DNA from: Streptomyces bauhiniae
GTDB taxonomy: Bacteria > Actinomycetota > Actinomycetes > Streptomycetales > Streptomycetaceae
Direction: 5' to 3'
NCBI RefSeq assembly: GCF_004784475.1
Contig: NZ_SRRT01000011.1
Location: forward strand, 82,796 to 146,795
DNA length: 64,000 nt
The translations under genes were made by a program, and so were the position numbers. A model generated the notes under the pieces. It saw nothing but the letters and a program-made list of their open reading frames with translations. It had not been told where the DNA came from and did not search any database. Each line of letters starts with the position of its first letter. The stretch's first letter is position 1. Below are positions 33,318-41,819 of this stretch, one piece after another.

Positions 33318-33710
33318 ATGCGCCGTACGACACCCCTCGCCCTCGCCGCGCTCGCGGCGGCCCTGCTGCTCGCGGGCTGCGGGACGCAAGGGAACGACGC
33401 GGGCCGGAGCGTGTCACCGAAGCCGTCCCGCGCAACGTGCGTGAGCGCGCTGAGGCTGACCGCCGCCGACTCCGGCCGTGACCTCTGCCTGGCCAAGGGC
33501 GGTGAGCTGCGGCTCGCCCTGGACGGCGACCAGGCCCACCCCTGGAAGCCGGTGGAGGCGAAGGGTGGCGCGCTGACCGCGATCAACTCCGGCTTCGTCC
33601 TCCAGCCGGGCGACGCGAACGCCGCGTACCGCGCGGACAAGCCCGGCACCGTCGAACTGACCTCGGCGCGCGACGCGGAGCACTGGCAGGTGACGGTCCA
33701 GGTCCGCTAG
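33318..33710 (+). CDS. small lipoprotein, unknown function
   Basis: 130-residue protein with a lipoprotein signal: MRRTTPLALAALAAALLLAGC, lipobox LLAGC with Cys21 as the lipidation site. The mature part is ~110 residues of mixed polar sequence with no domain I recognise; it reads CVSALRLTAADSGRDLCLAKGG with two Cys that may pair. RBS GGAGAGGCGG lies before ATG 33318. Its stop TAG overlaps the stop of the convergent MazF-like gene in the shared CTAG at 33707-33710. A role at the cell surface is all that can be inferred. Confidence 0.75.
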   Translation: MRRTTPLALAALAAALLLAGCGTQGNDAGRSVSPKPSRATCVSALRLTAADSGRDLCLAKGGELRLALDGDQAHPWKPVEAKGGALTAINSGFVLQPGDANAAYRADKPGTVELTSARDAEHWQVTVQVR

Positions 33711-34114
33711 CCGGCGAGGTGCCGCACCCGGTCCCACAGGGCCGGGTCGACCTCGCCCACCCGGTGCCGGAGATCCCCTACGGGTACCTCGTGCAGCTCT
33801 CCGGGGTCGAGAAAGCGGGGCCCCTCGCCGAGGACACCGCCCGGCAGCGGAATCAGGTCCGGCCGCTCCTCCTCCGGGCGGCCGGTGATCCGGGCCACCG
33901 TGGCATGCCCGTCCCGTACCGCCAGCACCAGGCACGGCAGCGGCTCGGCCCACCAGATGTCACCGGCGCGCGGACGGCCCGTCAACTCCCCTGCCGCAGG
34001 CGGCCGTCGGCGGGCGCGGCGCTGCCGGTGGCCCCGTCCCCAGCCGTCCACCAGCGTGGCGACCAGGGCCAGCAGGAGCACCGCCACCAGCGCGAGCCAC
34101 CAGGTCGTGTCCAT
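33707..34114 (-). CDS. MazF/PemK-like protein with N-terminal membrane anchor
   Basis: 135-residue protein: transmembrane helix (WWLALVAVLLLALVATLVDGW), basic linker, then an SH3-like barrel starting GDIWWAEPLPCLVLAVRDGHATVARITG. GDIWW plus the strand pattern resembles MazF/PemK toxins, which are cytosolic ribonucleases with an antitoxin partner. Here there is no adjacent antitoxin and there is a membrane helix, so toxin activity is uncertain and the resemblance may be structural only. It overlaps the lipoprotein stop and is convergent with it. Codon use is normal for the host. Confidence 0.6.
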   Translation of the reverse strand: MDTTWWLALVAVLLLALVATLVDGWGRGHRQRRARRRPPAAGELTGRPRAGDIWWAEPLPCLVLAVRDGHATVARITGRPEEERPDLIPLPGGVLGEGPRFLDPGELHEVPVGDLRHRVGEVDPALWDRVRHLAG

Positions 34115-34330
34115 GCGGAGGACGTTACCGGCGCGCGCCGGTGCCCGCGCGCCCTCGGCTGATCCCCATGCGCCCCCGGTCCAGCCGAACCGGTGACAGC
34201 ACAGGTGAGTTCGCCCACAACGGCCCCTGGCGAAGGAGCGACCCGCGCTGTGGCGCCTTACGCTCGACGGACCGCACAACCCTGCCCTGCTGCTTCCCGA
34301 CCCGCTTCTGTCCACGGAGGTTTCCGCTCC

Positions 34331-35083
34331 ATGAAGCTCACCGTCGTCGGCTGCTCGGGGTCGTTCCCGTCCGCGGAATCGGCCTGTTCGAGCTACCTCG
34401 TCGAGGCCGACGGCTTCCGGCTGCTTCTCGACATGGGCAACGGCGCCCTGGGCGAGCTGCAGCGCCACATCGGTCTGTACGACCTCGACGCGATCTTCCT
34501 CAGCCATCTGCACGCCGATCACTGCATCGACATGTGCGCGTACTTCGTGGCGCGCTACTACCGGCACGAAGGCGGCCGCTGCGAGCCGATCCCGGTCTAC
34601 GGCCCCGAGGGCACCGAGCACCGGCTGACCACGGCGTACGCCGACACGCCGTCCGCGTCCTCCATGAGCGAGGTCTTCGACTTCCACACGGTGAAGCCGT
34701 CCACCTTCGAGATCGGCCCCTTCACCGTGCACACCGAGCGGGTGCGGCACCCGGTCGAGGCGTACGCGATCCGGATCGAGCACGGCGGCAGGTCCCTGAC
34801 GTACTCCGGGGACACCGGGGTCAGCGAGGCGCTGGACGAGCTGGCGCGGGACGCCGACCTGTTCCTGTGCGAGGCCGCCTTCACGCACGGCAAGGAGAAC
34901 ATCCCCGACCTGCACCTCAACGGGCGCGAGGCCGGGGAGACCGCCACCCGCGCGGGCGCCCGCATGCTGGTCCTCACCCACATCCCGCCGTGGACCGACC
35001 CCGAGGTCAACCTGGCCCACGCCCGCGAGACCTTCGCCGGCCCGGTGGAGCTGGCGGCGCCCGGCATGACGTACGAGCTGTAG
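34331..35083 (+). CDS. metallo-beta-lactamase-fold hydrolase
   Basis: 250-residue MBL-fold protein. The metal-binding motif HLHADH lies in AIFLSHLHADHCIDM; SYSGDT-like YSGDTG and the terminal THIPP (His) supply further ligands. The N-terminus MKLTVVGCSGSFPSAESACSSYLVEADG is typical of RNase Z-like or cyclic-phosphate hydrolases of actinobacteria. I cannot name the substrate; tRNA 3' processing relatives have an exosite arm that I do not see. ATG at 34331 was chosen over the longer open frame. A strong bidirectional hairpin follows. Confidence 0.9.
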   Translation: MKLTVVGCSGSFPSAESACSSYLVEADGFRLLLDMGNGALGELQRHIGLYDLDAIFLSHLHADHCIDMCAYFVARYYRHEGGRCEPIPVYGPEGTEHRLTTAYADTPSASSMSEVFDFHTVKPSTFEIGPFTVHTERVRHPVEAYAIRIEHGGRSLTYSGDTGVSEALDELARDADLFLCEAAFTHGKENIPDLHLNGREAGETATRAGARMLVLTHIPPWTDPEVNLAHARETFAGPVELAAPGMTYEL

Positions 35084-35097
35084 CCCCGGAGCACGAC

Positions 35098-35133
35098 GAA
35101 GGCCCCGGAACCTGGAGAGGTTCCGGGGCCTTC
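35098..35133. terminator. bidirectional hairpin between MBL gene and PTS gene
   Basis: GAAGGCCCCGGAACCT (35098-35113) pairs perfectly with AGGTTCCGGGGCCTTC (35118-35133), 4-base loop. It serves both the plus-strand hydrolase and the minus-strand PTS gene. Confidence 0.88.
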
Positions 35134-35151
35134 GCGCGTACGGCGGCCGGG

Positions 35152-36417
<1,266 letters not shown>

Positions 36418-36475
36418 AACTTCCTCCAGATGGGCAGGGCGCCGCCCTGGGACCATGGAAGGGGACGGCAGCGTC

Positions 36476-36507
36476 TGTGGTCTACACCACTTGTGGTGTA
36501 GACCTGT
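36476..36507 (-). promoter_or_regulatory. two adjacent DasR responsive elements (dre) upstream of nagE
   Basis: TGTGGTCTACACCACT (36476-36491) and TGTGGTGTAGACCTGT (36492-36507) follow each other with no gap and resemble the dre consensus ACTGGTCTAGACCACT. They lie 59-90 bases upstream of the nagE start, on the side where its promoter should be. Confidence 0.85.
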
Positions 36508-36614
36508 TGTAGCACGATGGCACGGATATAAGGAACCCGTGAAATAGCGATCGCGGGGCTACACGGAGTGCCGGAGGTGTGGGGGCCGGGGGGCGGTTTG
36601 GTGGGGTTCCCCTT

Positions 36615-36630
36615 GGTGGTGTAGACCAGT
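36615..36630 (+). promoter_or_regulatory. dre box upstream of PTS IIB gene
   Basis: GGTGGTGTAGACCAGT matches most positions of the DasR consensus ACTGGTCTAGACCACT. It ends 47 bases before the ATG at 36678, consistent with repression of the EIIB gene. Confidence 0.85.
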
Positions 36631-36677
36631 CTCCGGACGGTTCTCGTTCGGACCGGTTCGGACCAGGGAGATAGAAC

Positions 36678-36911
36678 ATGGCCACCAAGGCTGAGAAGAT
36701 CGTCGCCGGGCTCGGCGGCATCGACAACATCGACGAGGTCGAGGGCTGCATCACCCGCCTGCGTACCGAGGTCCACGACCCGTCGCTCGTCGACGAGGCC
36801 GCCCTGAAGGCCGCCGGCGCGCACGGTGTCGTGAAGATGGGCACCGCCATCCAGGTCGTCATCGGCACCGACGCCGACCCGATCGCCGCGGACATCGAAG
36901 ACATGATGTGA
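36678..36911 (+). CDS. nagF: PTS EIIB component for GlcNAc (NagF-like)
   Basis: 77-residue EIIB of the glucose-superfamily PTS. It accepts phosphate from EIIA on a cysteine and gives it to GlcNAc carried by NagE. The phosphorylated residue is Cys24 in VEGCITRLRTEV, the classical EIIB motif. Stand-alone EIIB of this size is normal in streptomycetes. Divergent from nagE; the 260 bases between the starts hold three dre boxes, so both genes should be induced together when GlcNAc-6-P or GlcN-6-P lifts DasR repression. The SD GGGAGAT precedes ATG 36678. Confidence 0.92.
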   Translation: MATKAEKIVAGLGGIDNIDEVEGCITRLRTEVHDPSLVDEAALKAAGAHGVVKMGTAIQVVIGTDADPIAADIEDMM

Positions 36912-37001
36912 GCCGTCCGCTCACGCGGCGGCTCACCGGCACGAGGGGCTTCTTCCCATGGGGGAGGAGCCCCTCGCGTCACTCCCGATAGGCTCAGCCG
37001 C

Positions 37002-37739
<738 letters not shown>

Positions 37740-37877
37740 CACCGGCCGGGTAAAGGGAGCCCCAAAAAACCTGGGTATCCCCAGGCAACCCCGCCCCGGC
37801 GGACGGCGTCTTGGACGGTACGGGCGCGCGGCTCGATCCCGCGCGCCCGGCCAGCCGTACCTGGGGAGGGACACCGC

Positions 37878-38273
37878 ATGGCCGCCGGCCGCCGACGCCG
37901 TACCACCGCCATCGCCGCGCTCGCGGCCGCCGCGCTCACCGTGGGCCTGACCACCGGCTGCGACGCCGTGAACAAGGCCCTGGACTGTGTGCAGACCGCC
38001 GACTCCATCGCGGACAGCGTCACCGACCTCCAGCAGGCCGTGGAGAACGCCGCCAACGACCCCGCGCAGGCCGACGCCTCGCTGGACTCCATAGAGCAGA
38101 ACCTCGACCGCATCGGCGACCGCACGGACGACGCCGACGTCAACAAGGCGGTGGACGACCTGAATTCGGCCGTCTCCAACGTCCGGACCGCGATCAGGAA
38201 CGGCGACAACACCCCCGACGTCCGCCCGGTCACGGACGCGGCCGGCGAACTCACCAAGGTCTGCACACCCTAG
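37878..38273 (+). CDS. small lipoprotein with helical mature domain
   Basis: 131-residue protein with lipoprotein signal (TAIAALAAAALTVGLTTGC, lipobox TTGC, Cys ~28). The mature part is largely heptad-like helix: SIADSVTDLQQAVENAANDPAQ and VNKAVDDLNSAVSNVRTAI. This suggests a small surface helical bundle. No enzyme motif is present. The start ATG 37878 has GGGAGGG ten bases upstream. It stands between rph and a convergent LiaF-like gene; no functional context is visible. Confidence 0.78.
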   Translation: MAAGRRRRTTAIAALAAAALTVGLTTGCDAVNKALDCVQTADSIADSVTDLQQAVENAANDPAQADASLDSIEQNLDRIGDRTDDADVNKAVDDLNSAVSNVRTAIRNGDNTPDVRPVTDAAGELTKVCTP

Positions 38274-38276
38274 GGG

Positions 38277-39017
38277 TCAGCGCCCCTCGCGGCGGCCCCG
38301 GCGGAGTTCCTGGCGGGCCTCGCGGCGGTCCAGGCGGTCCTGGCGGCGCAGCTCCTTCAGCCGCTGCCGCTCGGCCCGGGTGAGCTTGCGCTCCACACCG
38401 ACCCCGCCCCAGAACGCGAACCCGCTGATGATCACGCGCGGCGCCCCCGGATCGCCGGGCTCGTCCCGGTCCAGGTGCTCGAAGCCGCCCATGATGCCGA
38501 TGCCGCGCACCACGACCTCGACCCCCGGCGGCACGATCACTTCCAGACCGCCCATGACGGCAACGCAGTTGATCTCGACCTCGCGGTCCGCGAAGAACGC
38601 CTCGCGCAGGTCGATCTCACCGCCGCCCATGAACGCGAAGCAGGAGAACTTCTTCGGCATCGTCCAGCGCCCCTTGCGCTGGAACCCGGACAGCACCGCC
38701 ACCGCCCCGGTCGAGGTGCCCTCGCCGCCGACGATCCGGGACGCCCAACTCCCGTCGTCCACCGGCCGCTTGGTGAAGGACACCGGGGGAGCGGCGGCCG
38801 GGGCGGCCGGGAGGTCGCGGGTCAGCGGGGCCAGCTCGCCGTAGGTGCGGGCCTTGTACGCCGACTCCAGCCGCTCCTCGAACTCCGCCATGTCCAGGCG
38901 GCCTTCGGCCAGGCCGTCGCGGAGGATCTCGGCGACCCGCTCCCGGTCGGCGTCGGAGGCGCGGAGGTCCGGCACGGGACCGGGGGAACGGCGGTCCGGG
39001 GCAGCGTCGTCGGTCAT
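38277..39017 (-). CDS. DUF1707 and LiaF-like cell-envelope protein
   Basis: 246-residue protein. The N-terminus (RASDADRERVAEILRDGLAEGRLDMAEFEERLESAY by position) is a DUF1707 helix pair, common in actinobacterial proteins related to SHOCT domains. Then comes a beta-rich domain built of GAVAVLSGFQRKGRW, FMGGGEIDLREA, VAVMGGLEVIVPPGVEV and GIGIMGGFEHL, typical of the C-terminal LiaF/DUF2154 domain of cell-wall stress proteins. The C-terminus is Arg-rich. No transmembrane segments are visible, so it may be cytosolic. It could sense envelope damage; upstream genes encode an ABC-2 exporter. Confidence 0.8.
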   Translation of the reverse strand: MTDDAAPDRRSPGPVPDLRASDADRERVAEILRDGLAEGRLDMAEFEERLESAYKARTYGELAPLTRDLPAAPAAAPPVSFTKRPVDDGSWASRIVGGEGTSTGAVAVLSGFQRKGRWTMPKKFSCFAFMGGGEIDLREAFFADREVEINCVAVMGGLEVIVPPGVEVVVRGIGIMGGFEHLDRDEPGDPGAPRVIISGFAFWGGVGVERKLTRAERQRLKELRRQDRLDRREARQELRRGRREGR

Positions 39018-39026
39018 GACAGCAGA

Positions 39027-39998
39027 CTACGAGACGGCCTTCTCCGCGTACATCTTGGCGATGACCGCCTCGATGTCGGGTTCCCGGACGGAGAGGTCCA
39101 CCAGCGGGTAGGCGGCCGCGAGTTGGGCCACCAGGGGTGCCGCCGACTGTCCGGCCGGGAACGCCAGCCACTGCCGGGGCCCCTCCACCCGCACCACCCG
39201 CGCCGAGGGCACCTCGACCGGCGGCAGCTCCCGCTCCAGGTCCACCACCAGCGTCCGCTCGCCGTCCCCGGCCGCGTGCAGCCCGGTCAGCGAACCGTCG
39301 TACACCAGGCGGCCGTGGTCGATCACCATCACCCGCGAGCACAACTGCTCGATGTCCTGCAGGTCATGGGTGGTGAGCAGGACGGTGGTGCCGCGCTCGG
39401 CGTTCAGCTCCTTCAGGAAGCCGCGCACCTTGGCCTTGGAGACGACGTCCAGGCCGATCGTCGGCTCGTCCAGGTACAGCACCTCCGGGTCGTGCAGCAG
39501 GGCCGCCGCGATGTCGCCGCGCATCCGCTGGCCGAGCGAGAGCTGGCGTACGGGGACGTCCAACAGGTCGCCCAGTTCCAGCAGTTCGACACAGCGGGCC
39601 AGGTTCTCCCGGTACCGGGCGTCCGGAATCCGGTACATGCGGTGCGCCAGGCGGTAGGAGTCGATCAGGGGCAGGTCCCACCAGAGAGTCGTCCGCTGGC
39701 CGAACACCACCCCGATCCGGGACGCCAGCCGGGTCCGCTCCCGCGAGGGGTCGATCCCGGCCACCCGGAGCCGGCCCGAGGACGGGGTGAGGATGCCGGT
39801 CAGCATCTTGATCGTGGTCGACTTGCCCGCGCCGTTCGGCCCGATGTAGCCGACCATCTCGCCGCGTGCCACGGTGAACGAGATCGAGTCCACCGCCCGC
39901 ACCTCGCGCCGCTCCCGCTTGAGGAACCCGGTCTTCTTGCGCACCTCGAAGACCTTGCCGACCTTCTCCAGCGCGATGAACCCCTCGCCGTCCGCCAT
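39027..39998 (-). CDS. ABC-2 type exporter, ATP-binding subunit
   Basis: 323-residue ATPase. Walker A is YIGPNGAGKSTTIKML, the signature is LSLGQRMRGDIAAALL, Walker B is VLYLDEPTIGLDV, and a C-terminal ~90-residue regulatory extension follows (EVPSARVVRVEGPRQW). ATG at 39998 is the likely start: the longer frame lacks family-like sequence. Its two permeases are encoded just upstream on the same strand (stop 40003 and 40817), forming an operon permease-permease-ATPase. The pairing with two PF06182-like permeases suggests export of an unknown compound. Confidence 0.93.
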   Translation of the reverse strand: MADGEGFIALEKVGKVFEVRKKTGFLKRERREVRAVDSISFTVARGEMVGYIGPNGAGKSTTIKMLTGILTPSSGRLRVAGIDPSRERTRLASRIGVVFGQRTTLWWDLPLIDSYRLAHRMYRIPDARYRENLARCVELLELGDLLDVPVRQLSLGQRMRGDIAAALLHDPEVLYLDEPTIGLDVVSKAKVRGFLKELNAERGTTVLLTTHDLQDIEQLCSRVMVIDHGRLVYDGSLTGLHAAGDGERTLVVDLERELPPVEVPSARVVRVEGPRQWLAFPAGQSAAPLVAQLAAAYPLVDLSVREPDIEAVIAKMYAEKAVS

Positions 39999-40002
39999 CA
40001 GT

Positions 40003-40824
40003 TCAGCTCCCCGTGCTCCGGTACGAACGCAGTCCCGCCCGCCAGGCCAGCCCGGCGAGCGCACAGCAGGCCAGCGCCACCAGCGGGGAGACGAACGCCG
40101 TCCACCCCGGCAGCCCCAGCGGATACGGGCGCCCCAGCACATAGGCGGCGGGCACCCAGTTGACGAAGGCCAGCGGCAGCACGAAGGTCACCCCGCGCAC
40201 CAGCTCCTCGGTGAACACCGCGGGCGGGTACTGGAGCAGGGTCGTACCGCCGTAGGTGAAGGCGTTCTGCACCTCCGAGGCGTCCTGGGCGAGGAACTGG
40301 AAGGCCGCGCCCGCCACGAAGACCGCGCAGAAGATCCCGCAGCCGCCCGCGATCATCACCGGCATCAGCAGCAGCTTCAGTGGCGTCCAGTCCACGTCCA
40401 GCCGGCTCAGTGACCAGCCCAGCACCAGCGCGCCCTGGGTCACCCGGCCCAGCCTGCGCAGCGCGAACCGGTCCGCCGCGACCTGCGCCAGCACCGGCGC
40501 CGGACGCACCAGCAGGGTGTCCAGCGTGCCGTCCCGCACCCGGCGCCCCAGCCGGTCCATAGACCCGATCAGCAGGTCCGCCATGCCGAACGCCACCGCC
40601 GACAGCCCGTACAGGAACGCCACCTCCGGCAGCGACCCGCCCGCCAGGGAGTCCACGCGGGAGAACATCAGCATGATCGCGACGAAGTCGAGGAAGGTCG
40701 CCGCGAAGTTGCCGAGTGTGTTCATCACGAACGACGCCCGGTACGCCATCGTGGAGCGCACCCACATCCCGGCGATCAGCCCGTACGCCCGCACACCCTC
40801 GCGGACCCGGCCGTACTCAGCCAC
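40003..40824 (-). CDS. ABC-2 family permease (PF06182-like), second permease
   Basis: 273-residue membrane protein with about six helices: FVMNTLGNFAATFLDFVAIMLMF, LLLMPVMIAGGCGIFCAVFVAG, VTFVLPLAFVNWVPAAYVLG. The motif LARPA-like TLLVRPAPVLAQVAADRFALRRLGR is characteristic of this permease group. GTG at 40824 is chosen because it overlaps the upstream permease's stop by 8 bases, in keeping with translational coupling. It ends four bases before the ATPase ATG. Forms a heterodimeric channel with the neighbouring permease. Substrate unknown. Confidence 0.85.
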   Translation of the reverse strand: MAEYGRVREGVRAYGLIAGMWVRSTMAYRASFVMNTLGNFAATFLDFVAIMLMFSRVDSLAGGSLPEVAFLYGLSAVAFGMADLLIGSMDRLGRRVRDGTLDTLLVRPAPVLAQVAADRFALRRLGRVTQGALVLGWSLSRLDVDWTPLKLLLMPVMIAGGCGIFCAVFVAGAAFQFLAQDASEVQNAFTYGGTTLLQYPPAVFTEELVRGVTFVLPLAFVNWVPAAYVLGRPYPLGLPGWTAFVSPLVALACCALAGLAWRAGLRSYRSTGS

Positions 40825-41617
40825 CCTGGACCACCACCCGACGGGTCGCCGTCGACTGCAGCAGGCGCCCCGCGCCCAGCAGCGCCACCGCCCACCCGGC
40901 CTGGAACAGCCAGACACCCAGCGGGTCCGCCCGGCCCAGCAGCACGTCCGCCGGGGCCTGGAGCAGCGCCGACCAGGGCAGCGCCCGCACGACCTCGCCG
41001 AACGTGCCCGGGAAGACGTTCAGCGGGAGCAGCATCCCGGAGCAGAAGGTCCCCGCCAGCCACGCGATCCGGGAGATCCCCGAGCCGTCCAGCAGCCAGA
41101 AGGTGCTCAGCGCCAGCAGGTACCGGATGCCGAAGCCGACCAGCACCGCCAGGGCCAGCGTCACCAGCAGCGCCAGCCAGGTGCCCGCGTCCGAGGGCAG
41201 GTAGGCGGGGAAGCAGAGCATGCCGAAGAGGAAGGGCAGCACCCCGCGCCCGAGAAGCTGGAAACAGGCCCGGCCCAGGTCGGCCGCGAGCCACCACAGT
41301 TGCAGGTCGGCCGGCCGGTACAGATCCACCGCCACGTCACCCGTACGGATGCGCTCCATCAACTCTTCCTCGGCGCCCCCGCCGCCGATCGCCAGCGTGG
41401 AGAGCAGGGCCTGCCCGAGCCATACGTAGGTCACGGCCTGCGCCTGGTCATATCCGCCCAAGTGCGGACGGGCGTCCCACAGGGCACGGTAGGTGCAGAC
41501 GATGATCAGTCCGAAGACGGTATTGGTGAACACCCCTGCCGCCGTGGCCGCGCGGTAGGTCGCGTACCGTCTGAATCCCCCTGCCGCGACGGCCACGTAC
41601 AACCGTCCAGCGCCCAC
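40817..41617 (-). CDS. ABC-2 family permease, first permease
   Basis: 266-residue membrane protein with about six helices, including AGVFTNTVFGLIIVCTYRAL, VTLALAVLVGFGIRYLLAL and IAWLAGTFCSGMLLPLNVFP. The stretch GDVAVDLYRPADLQLWWLA is equivalent to the loop of its partner. GTG at 41617 is backed by GAGGAGG 8-12 bases upstream; the track-like longer frame adds 39 residues of Arg-rich nonsense. First gene of the exporter operon, transcribed divergently from the penicillin-binding protein with about 200 bases between starts. Confidence 0.85.
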   Translation of the reverse strand: MGAGRLYVAVAAGGFRRYATYRAATAAGVFTNTVFGLIIVCTYRALWDARPHLGGYDQAQAVTYVWLGQALLSTLAIGGGGAEEELMERIRTGDVAVDLYRPADLQLWWLAADLGRACFQLLGRGVLPFLFGMLCFPAYLPSDAGTWLALLVTLALAVLVGFGIRYLLALSTFWLLDGSGISRIAWLAGTFCSGMLLPLNVFPGTFGEVVRALPWSALLQAPADVLLGRADPLGVWLFQAGWAVALLGAGRLLQSTATRRVVVQGG

Positions 41618-41819
41618 GCCGGTCCACCTCCTCGGACTGCTCGACACCGAAGCGCAGGAGCCTAGCCCCCGGCCCCCGCGAACGGCCACGCGTTTTCCGT
41701 GACCGAAGCGTGCCGGAATCCGGGAACGGTTCACCAGGTGCGAGAGTCTTCAACCAGGGGGCGCAGAAGGCGTACGAGGCGTACGGGAACGTACGACGAA
41801 ACAGGAGTCCGTGCACGAC

